Part shown: piece after piece, positions 29,013-35,450 of the stretch
Layout of the letters: each line of letters begins with the position of its first letter
Position numbering within the stretch: the stretch's first letter is position 1
DNA from: an uncultured bacterium
GTDB lineage: Bacteria > Patescibacteriota > Minisyncoccia > Phycocordibacterales > PALSA-1337
Assembly (NCBI GenBank): GCA_903837075.1
Contig: CAILTI010000024.1
Coordinates: 1-35,450 of the forward strand
Length of the DNA stretch: 35,450 bases
Direction of reading: 5' to 3'
The notes under the pieces: generated by a model
Told to the model about the DNA's origin: nothing
Seen by the model: the letters and a program-made list of their open reading frames with translations, nothing else
Database searches by the model: none
Made by a program: the position numbers and the translations under genes

Positions 29013-31547
29013 ATGTCAAAGAGAAAGAAATCTCGTCATATATTTAGACTATTCGCGATAGTGGCATCGCTCGTATTCATCGCGATTGGTGCCGGTGGTC
29101 TCTGGGTTGCAACTCTAAAGATGCCCGACCTGAATTCCTTCCAGGCTAGAAAGATCGCCGAATCAACCAAGATATACGACCGGACTGGCACTGTCCTCCT
29201 CTATGACACCGGCAAGAATGCCAAGCTTTCATACATTCCCCTCTCCGCTATCACTCCTCTAGCACAGAAGGCGGCGATCGCTATAGAGGATTCGAATTTC
29301 TATAACAATATCGGCATCGAGCCGTTGTCCATCATGCGCGCTATCCTCGCTGACATCGCATCTGGCGGATATGACCAGGGGGCTTCGACGATCACACAAC
29401 AAGTCGTCAAGAATTCACTATTAACAACAGACAAGACGATAACCCGCAAGATCAAAGAGTGGGTATTGGCAATAAAGCTAACCAAGATCATGAGCAAGGA
29501 TCAGATCCTCGAAACGTACCTCAATGAGACACCCTATGGCGGAACGCTATACGGTATAGAAGAGGCCAGTAGAGCATATTTCGGTAGACCCGCCAGCGAC
29601 CTTTCTCTAGCACAATCAGCATATCTGGCCGCAATACCCCAAGCACCGACATATTTTTCTCCTTATGGAACGCATCGAGAATCCCTGGACACTAGACACG
29701 TCGTCGTATTACAGAGAATGCGCGACTTGGGATTCATTTCCAATGATGAATACACCGTCGCAAAAGCTGAGAAGGTTCAATTCCTCTCAAAGAATGACTC
29801 CAGTATCCGCGCCCCACATTTCGTCATGTTCGTGAAGGAATACCTGACGCAAAAATACGGTGAGGACGAGGTTGATAGCGGCGGTCTCAAGGTTATAACT
29901 ACACTGGACTACACTATGCAACAGACCGCTGAGGATGTTGTAAAGAAATTCGGCCCATCACTCACGTCCAATTTCAATGCCAGCAACACGGCGATGGTCG
30001 CCATAGACCCGAAGAATGGAGATATCCTGACCATGGTAGGCTCGAGAGACTATTTTGATGCCTCGATCGACGGGAACTACAATATCGCCTTAGCAAAGAG
30101 GCAGCCAGGATCAACTTTCAAACCTTTCGTATATTCTACCCTTTTCAAGAAAGGCTACACTCCAGAGACGATATTATTCGACGTGCAAACCGAATTTTCG
30201 AACTATTGTACCGTCGAAGGAAAACCGAAGACTGAGGGCATCACCGATACGAGCAAGACGTGTTATTCACCAAATGAATACGACAACATATTCGAAGGTC
30301 CATTAACCGTCCGGAAATCCCTAGCCCAATCTAGGAACATTCCCGCCGTCAAAGCCCTCTATCTAGCCGGAATACCAGAATCTATCCAAACTGCCGAGGA
30401 GATGGGTATCACGAGCCTCAAAGATCCGAACAGGTATGGACTGACACTAGTTCTCGGTGGTGGTGAAGTCTCTCTACTAGACCTAACGAGCGCGTACGGT
30501 GTTTTCGCCAATGACGGAATGAGAACTCCCTATAGATCTATATTGAAAGTCACTGATAAAAAGGATGTTGTACTCGAGGAAAATGGCACAACGACACCGA
30601 CACTGGCTCTGCAACCTGAGATCGCCCGACAAATATCAGACATACTATCAGATAATGAAGTTCGCATGGCCAGCCTAAAGCCTGTTGCAGACAGTGTCGG
30701 CAGACAGGTAGCGATAAAAACTGGTACTACCAATGACTATAGGGATGTATGGGCTGTAGGATATACACCCAATCTCGTCGTTGGTGCCTGGGCTGGGAAG
30801 AATAACAACACTCCGATGCAACACAATGTCGCCGGTCTCATCATCGCACCAGTCTGGGGCGCATTCATGTCTCAGGCGGTCAAGAATCTTCCTGTAGAAG
30901 GCTTCGTCCCTCCCCCATCACCACTCACTGATGGTAAGCCTGTTTTGCGCGGTATATGGCAAGGTGGTATGTCATACACGATCGACAAGATCTCTGGTAA
31001 AGTAGCGACGGCATATACTCCACAAGAAACGAAGCAGGAAGTTCTCTATGATAGTGTTCACACTATACTCCAGTGGGTTAACAAAGATGATCCGCGCGGC
31101 CTACCTCTCGCAGATCCTACACAAGATTCCCAATATCCATACTGGGAGTACGGTGTCAGGAAATGGTTAGTTGAATATCAGAAACTCCATCCAGATTTCA
31201 AAGAGTCCAAAGGTGACTTCGTCATCCCTACCCAAACTGACGACGTCCATACTGCCGACAAAGTTCCGAAGATCATCTTCGTCTACCCTAGTGCCACTTC
31301 TACACCTATCAATCCTCAAAGTTTATTACCCATCAAACTAGGTATCGCGGGTTCTTTTACCCCGACAAAGACTGATGTTTATCTGAATGGTAAATATGTT
31401 CTGACTGCTGACCGCGACCCTCTCAATTTTTCATTTATTCCTTCCGATGTTGGTAATGTGAATGACACGGACAATGTCATAACCGTCAATGTGTTTGATA
31501 GCGCCTACAACAAAGGCGAGGCGACTCTAAACTTTACAGTTAATTAA
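29013..31547 (+). CDS. Class A penicillin-binding protein (transglycosylase/transpeptidase)
   Basis: The 844-residue protein has a short basic N-terminus, one membrane anchor (FAIVASLVFIAIGAGGLWV) and a GT51 glycosyltransferase domain (AIAIEDSNFY with Glu92, GGYDQGASTITQQVVKN, ETYLNETPYGG). A transpeptidase domain follows with the SxxK motif in GSTFKPF (Ser367, Lys370), SRN in LAQSRNIPAV and KTGT in AIKTGTTNDY. The C-terminal 150 residues include a probable Ig-like beta domain (PINPQSLLPIKLGIAGSFTPTKTDVYLNGKY). It polymerises and cross-links peptidoglycan outside the membrane. It ends 13 bases before a convergent gene, with no clear terminator. Confidence 0.95.
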   Translation: MSKRKKSRHIFRLFAIVASLVFIAIGAGGLWVATLKMPDLNSFQARKIAESTKIYDRTGTVLLYDTGKNAKLSYIPLSAITPLAQKAAIAIEDSNFYNNIGIEPLSIMRAILADIASGGYDQGASTITQQVVKNSLLTTDKTITRKIKEWVLAIKLTKIMSKDQILETYLNETPYGGTLYGIEEASRAYFGRPASDLSLAQSAYLAAIPQAPTYFSPYGTHRESLDTRHVVVLQRMRDLGFISNDEYTVAKAEKVQFLSKNDSSIRAPHFVMFVKEYLTQKYGEDEVDSGGLKVITTLDYTMQQTAEDVVKKFGPSLTSNFNASNTAMVAIDPKNGDILTMVGSRDYFDASIDGNYNIALAKRQPGSTFKPFVYSTLFKKGYTPETILFDVQTEFSNYCTVEGKPKTEGITDTSKTCYSPNEYDNIFEGPLTVRKSLAQSRNIPAVKALYLAGIPESIQTAEEMGITSLKDPNRYGLTLVLGGGEVSLLDLTSAYGVFANDGMRTPYRSILKVTDKKDVVLEENGTTTPTLALQPEIARQISDILSDNEVRMASLKPVADSVGRQVAIKTGTTNDYRDVWAVGYTPNLVVGAWAGKNNNTPMQHNVAGLIIAPVWGAFMSQAVKNLPVEGFVPPPSPLTDGKPVLRGIWQGGMSYTIDKISGKVATAYTPQETKQEVLYDSVHTILQWVNKDDPRGLPLADPTQDSQYPYWEYGVRKWLVEYQKLHPDFKESKGDFVIPTQTDDVHTADKVPKIIFVYPSATSTPINPQSLLPIKLGIAGSFTPTKTDVYLNGKYVLTADRDPLNFSFIPSDVGNVNDTDNVITVNVFDSAYNKGEATLNFTVN

Positions 31548-31560
31548 TCCGCCAAATTCC

Positions 31561-31821
31561 CTATTTTATTTCAGTAATCTTTACTGCATCCTGTCTATCA
31601 TTTATCAACTTCAATATTTGCTGCTTCTTTATGAAAAGTTCTGATCTGGCCGCCTGGCTGATATTCGAGAAGTGAACAGTAGTTTCTTTAACTGCTATAT
31701 TTCCCACTGGAATATCGATTCTCACAACATCCTTGATCACCCCTCTAACGATCTCGCATATGAAAAATTCCCGCGTTTGGCGGTTTTGCATCTTCTTCAA
31801 TAAGTGTCCAATACCAAACAT
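31561..31821 (-). CDS. Small DUF721/DciA-like protein, 86 aa
   Basis: The protein contains a pattern reminiscent of DUF721/DciA: VRIDIPVGNIAVKETTVHFSNISQAARSELFIKKQQILKLIND, with paired beta strands and a final helix ending in a conserved-type Asn. DciA loads the replicative helicase in bacteria without DnaC or DnaI. Its position five bases after dnaN, in the dnaA-dnaN operon, fits a replication role. The similarity is weak and judged by eye, and the domain is shorter than typical DciA. A plain hypothetical protein is the fallback call. Confidence 0.5.
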   Translation of the reverse strand: MFGIGHLLKKMQNRQTREFFICEIVRGVIKDVVRIDIPVGNIAVKETTVHFSNISQAARSELFIKKQQILKLINDRQDAVKITEIK

Positions 31822-31826
31822 ATAGA

Positions 31827-32933
31827 CTAACGATTCATCGGCATAACTAGATACATGAAGGTCTGATCCCCGGAAATAGGCCTTATCACCATAGGTTTAT
31901 TGATCCCGCTCAGTTGTAGGGAGATACTGTCTGCGTCTATAGACTGGAAACAGTCGGCTATGTATTTGTAATTGAAATTGATCTCCATCTTCTCCCCTGT
32001 TAATGCCGCGTCTATATTGGTCTTGTTCTCGCCAATGTCAGAATTTTTCGTTTGGACTTCGAAAATCTTTCCTTTCGGATCTACTATCATGTGCACTTGA
32101 TTGAATTTGTCAGAAAAAATGTTTGATATCTTCAACGCGTTCAAGAAATCTTGTTTCAAAGTTATAACCTCCGTTACATAACCTTTGGGAATGATCTGTT
32201 TGTAATCTGGGAATGTTCCGTCGATGATGCGGGAAACAACGTAGATACCATTGGCCTCAAAAGAGATCAGATTCTTGCCCATTTTTGCTTTGAGATTTTC
32301 TCCCATACTCTCTATGATCCTCGTCACGTCGGCAATATTCTTGAACGGAAGCAGTATCTCGTTGATCTTTACAGCCAAAGGAACCTTTATCCTCTTTTCT
32401 GCTAGACGGAATGAGTCCGTGGCCGCAAAGACGATATAATCCCCGTCCTTGTATATATAGACACTAGACAGCTCCGGCTTCACACTCGACACAGAAGCGC
32501 TGTACCAGACTGATTTTAGGCCTTTTATGAATATCTCACTGGCGAATGACATCTCCGTAGCATCAGCCACTGTCGGAATCGTAGGAAAGTCCTCTATAGG
32601 TAATGTTTTGATGACCCCTTTGGACTTGTTTGCTTGGATGTGTAGATTTCCTGATATGACTTCGACCTTCACTATCTGGTTGTCTTCTTGGATCTGGGAA
32701 ATGAATGATGACAATATATGCCCCGGCACTGCCACAACACCTTTCGTGGTTGTTTTGATAGGTACAGATATCTCCACTCCGATATCTAGGTTAGTTGCCT
32801 TGAAAATAGCAACGTTATCATCAGCCTCTATCAGTACACAAGAGAGAACTGGTAGCGTCATATGTTTGCCAGTTATCCTCTCGACTAGGCCAACTGCTTC
32901 TTTTAGTTTTTTAAAGTTAATTTCAAATTTCAT
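31827..32933 (-). CDS. dnaN: DNA polymerase III beta subunit (sliding clamp)
   Basis: The 368-residue protein starts MKFEINFKKLKEAVGLVERITGKHMTLPVLSCVLIEA and contains IEDFPTIP, ATDSFRLAEKRI, IDGTFPDYKQIIP and a C-terminus FMYLVMPMNR, as expected for the three-domain clamp. The dimer encircles DNA and tethers polymerases; the hydrophobic VMPMN end is the usual clamp tail. It follows dnaA on the same strand across a 170-base AT-rich gap with DnaA boxes. No Shine-Dalgarno sequence or N6-spaced -10 is seen before the ATG. Confidence 0.97.
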   Translation of the reverse strand: MKFEINFKKLKEAVGLVERITGKHMTLPVLSCVLIEADDNVAIFKATNLDIGVEISVPIKTTTKGVVAVPGHILSSFISQIQEDNQIVKVEVISGNLHIQANKSKGVIKTLPIEDFPTIPTVADATEMSFASEIFIKGLKSVWYSASVSSVKPELSSVYIYKDGDYIVFAATDSFRLAEKRIKVPLAVKINEILLPFKNIADVTRIIESMGENLKAKMGKNLISFEANGIYVVSRIIDGTFPDYKQIIPKGYVTEVITLKQDFLNALKISNIFSDKFNQVHMIVDPKGKIFEVQTKNSDIGENKTNIDAALTGEKMEINFNYKYIADCFQSIDADSISLQLSGINKPMVIRPISGDQTFMYLVMPMNR

Positions 32934-33103
32934 GTTATTAGGGGGGTGAATATGTTGATAATTATTTCCAAGGCTAATATTGAATGTATATTATCTATCA
33001 CAAATTATTTATCCTGTTGAAAAATTATAGTTAGTAATTTGATGAAATATTTGTATACTCGCAATCAACAACTTATCCACAGACTTATTACCATGCAAAA
33101 TTT
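32934..33103. other. AT-rich dnaA-dnaN gap, candidate origin region
   Basis: The gap has a perfect DnaA box TTATCCACA (33073-33081) and a one-mismatch box TTATCAACA on the minus strand (32953-32961), with long AT-rich runs between them, a typical origin composition. It sits in the dnaN-dnaA-rpmH block where oriC is usually found. The dnaA-rpmH gap is the competing candidate. Confidence 0.5.
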
Positions 33104-34453
33104 TTATAACATCGAACGTAGTTGATTGATCTCTTGTAACAGAACCGGACTAGTCTTCAGATCCTCTTTCACTTTTTCATACGAGTGGATGACTGTGGTG
33201 TGATCGCGACCGCCCAGCTTGTCCCCTATCGAAGGGAAAGAGATGTTAAAGTCCTCACGGAGCATATACATGACGACTTGGCGTGGCTTAACTACCTCTT
33301 TTCTGCGGGTTTTGTTGTATATACTATCTTCGTCGACATTGTAGAAATCAGAGACGACCTTCACGATATCTTTGATAGAAACAGTCTTTTTGGGTTTGGC
33401 ACTATTCTTCAATATATCCTTGATCTCGTTTATATTGAGTTCCCTGTTGCGGAGTTGTGTCTGGCAAGCGATCACATTGACGATACCTTCTATCTCGCGG
33501 ATATTGTCATCGATCGATCCAGAAAGATATTCGACGACATCTGTTGATAGGGTGATGTTGTGAACACCGCACTTCGTTCGAACTATGGCCATCCTAGACT
33601 CGCGATCTGGTTCAGGTATATCTACGATCATACCGACACTGAATCTGCCTCTCAAGCGAGATTCGAGACCAGGGATGATGTTCGGGTGACGATCAGAAGA
33701 AAATACGAGTTGTCTTCCTGTATCATGGAAGGTATTGAAGAAGTGGAACAACTCTTCCTGGAATTTTTCTTTGTGTGAGAAGAATTGGACATCATCCATG
33801 ATCATCACGTCATATTTTCTATACTTATCCTTGAATGGTTGAACTTTGTTCTCCTGTATAGCTACGAAGAACTCAGAACCAAACCTCTCTGAGGTGAGGT
33901 AGAAGACCCTTTTGTTCGGGTGAACTTTCTTGATCTGGTTCCCTACTGCCTGGATGAGATGAGTTTTGCCTCTACCGGTCGATCCGTAGACGAATAGTGG
34001 GTTGTAAACCATGCCTGGGTTCTTGATGATGGCCTGTGAAGCAGCATGGGCGAGCTCGTTGAATGGTCCTATGACAAAATTATCGAACGTATAACGTGGA
34101 TTCAGGTTATCTTCTTTGTTTATATAGAAATCTTGTAGTGGCATAGGCATTGTCGGGGTTGCGACAACCTTCTTTTTGGCGTCATTGACCTTGGACTTCT
34201 CATTTTCCTTGGTTATAACGTATTCGAGAGCCCTGATACCTTCATTCATCTGCCTCAATATGCGTAGAATGTTGTTGTGGAACTTCTTTACCATCCATTC
34301 TTGAGTAAATGAGTTCGGAACCCCTAGATATACTACGCCTTCAGTCTCCTTAAGGATCTTGGTTTCTTTGAACCATGTAGAAAAATTGGCCTGAGACACT
34401 ATCGTCTCTATCTCTACTAGCGCTGTTTGCCACATTTTTGAATAGTCTTGCAT
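33104..34453 (-). CDS. dnaA: Chromosomal replication initiator DnaA
   Basis: The 449-residue protein has domain I (MWQTALVEIETIVSQANFSTWF), a linker, the AAA+ domain with GSTGRGKT (157-164) and VMIMDDVQFF, and domain IV ending in the DnaA signature GGRDHTTVIHSYEKV that reads DnaA boxes. It opens oriC and loads the helicase. ATG 34453 is used; a second in-frame ATG six codons on (MWQTAL) is also possible. A TATACT box lies about 20 bases upstream of the ATG. It is divergent from rpmH. Confidence 0.97.
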   Translation of the reverse strand: MQDYSKMWQTALVEIETIVSQANFSTWFKETKILKETEGVVYLGVPNSFTQEWMVKKFHNNILRILRQMNEGIRALEYVITKENEKSKVNDAKKKVVATPTMPMPLQDFYINKEDNLNPRYTFDNFVIGPFNELAHAASQAIIKNPGMVYNPLFVYGSTGRGKTHLIQAVGNQIKKVHPNKRVFYLTSERFGSEFFVAIQENKVQPFKDKYRKYDVMIMDDVQFFSHKEKFQEELFHFFNTFHDTGRQLVFSSDRHPNIIPGLESRLRGRFSVGMIVDIPEPDRESRMAIVRTKCGVHNITLSTDVVEYLSGSIDDNIREIEGIVNVIACQTQLRNRELNINEIKDILKNSAKPKKTVSIKDIVKVVSDFYNVDEDSIYNKTRRKEVVKPRQVVMYMLREDFNISFPSIGDKLGGRDHTTVIHSYEKVKEDLKTSPVLLQEINQLRSML

Positions 34454-34608
34454 AGGTAAATTTTTTCTTTAAGTATATACCTGTTTATAATTCTGCATAC
34501 TTGTGGAGGAAGATAAAATATGTTGATAAGTTGTGGACAACTATTTTAGTGGGTTTTTTCCTACATAAAGGTTGTAATTTTTTATAGGTTTTAATGAATG
34601 AGGGATAA
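34454..34608. other. dnaA upstream region with DnaA-box-like sequences
   Basis: TTATCAACA (minus strand, 34521-34529) and TTGTCCACA (minus strand, 34532-34540) lie side by side, each one base from the DnaA-box consensus, within AT-rich DNA. This fits an origin element or DnaA autoregulation. Confidence 0.45.
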
Positions 34609-34672
34609 GTAACCTCCCACACCTCTTTTTGTCACAAAATATCCTCGAGACTCAAGGGGTGTGGGAGGTTAC
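34609..34672. repeat. Palindromic element, copy 2 (dnaA/rpmH gap)
   Basis: Arms of 19 bp (34609-34627 with 34654-34672, one G-T pair) enclose a 26-base segment, most of which (34631-34656 including the first arm bases) is identical to 4809-4834 in copy 1. The arms share AACCTCCCACA with copy 1 but differ by compensatory changes. It ends 47 bases before rpmH, just upstream of its promoter. Confidence 0.85.
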
Positions 34673-34683
34673 CTTCATACCAC

Positions 34684-34712
34684 TTGAATTTATCAGTAAG
34701 ATAAGGTACAGT
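34684..34712 (+). promoter_or_regulatory. Promoter of rpmH
   Basis: TTGAAT and TACAGT are separated by 17 bases; the -10 ends seven bases before ATG 34720, so the rpmH transcript would be leaderless. Confidence 0.5.
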
Positions 34713-34719
34713 AGTCTGC

Positions 34720-34854
34720 ATGTCATTCACATACAATCCAAAAAAGAGGAAGCGTGCCAAATCCCACGGTTTTCGAGTACGCATGAAGACTACTTCTGGC
34801 CGCAAAGTATTGGCTCGCCGACGCAGCAAAGGTCGCACTCGTGTTGCCGTCTAA
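34720..34854 (+). CDS. rpmH: 50S ribosomal protein L34
   Basis: The 44-residue protein reads [19 protein letters not shown] and continues with the L34 signature [19 protein letters not shown]. It is a small Arg/Lys-rich protein of the large subunit. Its place next to rnpA and yidC and divergent from dnaA is the classic origin arrangement. The slightly unusual [10 protein letters not shown] opening, in place of KRTxQPSxRKR, is acceptable within the family. rnpA starts 14 bases after its stop. Confidence 0.95.
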   Translation: MSFTYNPKKRKRAKSHGFRVRMKTTSGRKVLARRRSKGRTRVAV

Positions 34855-34868
34855 GCACATAGTCCTAT

Positions 34869-35264
34869 ATGCTACCTCGTTCAGTTAGGCTTACTAAGGA
34901 ACAATTCAACTCTGTTATGGAAAAAGGGAGAGCTTATCACTCTACCCTTTTCATGTTGAGGGTCGTGCCTGCGACTAGTCCCGCGGTCAGTCCCGATTCT
35001 GTCAGCGGTAATGTCGGGAAAAGGACGCCTTTGGTCACTCCTACACACATCGCGGCCAGTATACCGAGCAAAGTTTCCAAGAAAGCCGTGGATAGGAATA
35101 GAATGAGGAGGAAAATATATGAGGCTATAAAACCGTTCTATAAGATAGTGGCTCCGAATCATTACGTGGTTGTTTTTGGTAAAAGCACCGCTCTCACGGT
35201 GACTCAGAGCCAATTGGAGAAAGATGTTCGCGATATCTTTGTAAAAGCGGGATTATTGAGGTAG
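34869..35264 (+). CDS. rnpA: Ribonuclease P protein component
   Basis: The 131-residue protein begins MLPRSVRLTKEQFNSVMEKGR and has the RnpA core IPSKVSKKAVDRNRMRRKIYEAI, where the RNR motif contacts RNase P RNA. It helps the RNA subunit process tRNA 5' ends. A Pro/Ser/Val-rich insert (PATSPAVSPDSVSGNVGKRTP) lengthens the N-terminal half compared with typical proteins of about 115-120 residues. It lies in the rpmH-rnpA-yidC operon. Confidence 0.93.
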   Translation: MLPRSVRLTKEQFNSVMEKGRAYHSTLFMLRVVPATSPAVSPDSVSGNVGKRTPLVTPTHIAASIPSKVSKKAVDRNRMRRKIYEAIKPFYKIVAPNHYVVVFGKSTALTVTQSQLEKDVRDIFVKAGLLR

Positions 35265-35276
35265 TATTGATGCATC

Positions 35277-35450
35277 ATGTTCCATAACTACATCTTCTTG
35301 CCCCTTTACAATGGCCTCATCGGTATCATGGATATACTTCCAGGTATAGATGTAGGATTGGCGGTTATCATCTTTACAGTTATTATCCGTCTCATTCTAT
35401 TCCCCCTATCAAAGAGCTCAGTCCTGACTCAGGTGCGCATGAAGGCCGTC
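35277..35450 (+). CDS. yidC: Membrane protein insertase YidC (start only)
   Basis: Fifty-eight codons are visible before the window ends. The sequence MFHNYIFLPLYNGLIGIMDILPG followed by a hydrophobic segment and FTVIIRLILFPLSKSSVLTQVRMKAV is the first part of the conserved YidC core, where the Arg in the first core helix helps insert clients. YidC places proteins in the membrane with or without SecYEG. The periplasmic domain of Gram-negative YidC is absent, as in the Gram-positive/CPR type. Confidence 0.9.
   Translation, partial: MFHNYIFLPLYNGLIGIMDILPGIDVGLAVIIFTVIIRLILFPLSKSSVLTQVRMKAV

Noticed and set aside
1-35450. Alternative genetic code with UGA as glycine
   Set aside because: Genes such as ruvB end at TGA at the normal family length, and no in-frame TGA is needed to complete any recognised protein.

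Overview
The window looks like a piece of chromosome from a small-genome bacterium of the Candidate Phyla Radiation (Patescibacteria), most likely a Parcubacteria-type lineage. This is inferred from gene content and protein style: a reduced YebC, a PolA without a usable proofreading domain, a compact delta subunit, Mur and amidase proteins with CPR-style architecture, and exported proteins with an NGNVxxPINVGG-type N-terminus. UGA is used as a stop (for example at the end of ruvB), so this is not the UGA=Gly code of Gracilibacteria/SR1. No lineage can be fixed without a tree.

Layout. 1-4.3 kb: an incomplete tandem radical SAM protein, a Trp/Cys-rich unknown protein and a cyanophycin-synthetase-like ATP-grasp enzyme, all on the minus strand. 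4.3-9.7 kb: housekeeping genes rpsT, ruvA, a MurE-like ligase, a cell-wall amidase, mutM and a SpoU methyltransferase. 9.7-11.4 kb: DoxX, a coiled-coil protein and a PlsC-like acyltransferase bounded by a direct repeat. 11.4-15.7 kb: a minus-strand accessory island with a prephenate dehydratase-prephenate dehydrogenase-ACT fusion, a J-domain protein and three unrecognised proteins. 15.9-17.6 kb: a solitary MazF/PemK-like toxin, an exported protein, a 44-residue membrane protein and tRNA-Lys. 17.8-25.9 kb: holA, polA, two envelope proteins, an AAA/DUF4143-type ATPase inserted beside tsaE, tsaE itself and a PilB/GspE ATPase. 26-28.6 kb: a structured RNA (possibly 6S), then ruvB, yebC and ruvC. 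28.7-31.5 kb: a small acidic protein and a class A penicillin-binding protein. 31.5-35.45 kb: the replication-origin block, a DciA-like protein, dnaN and dnaA on the minus strand diverging from rpmH, rnpA and yidC on the plus strand.

How the parts fit. RuvA, RuvB and RuvC form the Holliday-junction machinery. DnaA, DnaN, HolA and PolA belong to replication. The Mur ligase, amidase and PBP make and remodel peptidoglycan. GspE/PilB is the assembly motor of a type IV pilus, common in these probably episymbiotic cells. The aromatic-acid fusion enzyme is out of place in a lineage that usually lacks that pathway.

The strongest non-gene signals are these. (1) Many core genes carry a -10 box exactly six bases before ATG, often with an upstream TG, so their mRNAs should be leaderless; several accessory genes instead have clear Shine-Dalgarno sequences. 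(2) A palindromic element occurs in two divergent intergenic regions (rpsT/ruvA and dnaA/rpmH) with compensatory base changes in its stem. (3) Two single-gene segments are flanked by direct copies of a neighbouring gene's 3' end. (4) An 81-bp palindrome lies in frame inside polA. (5) A roughly 159-nt RNA-like structure lies upstream of ruvB.
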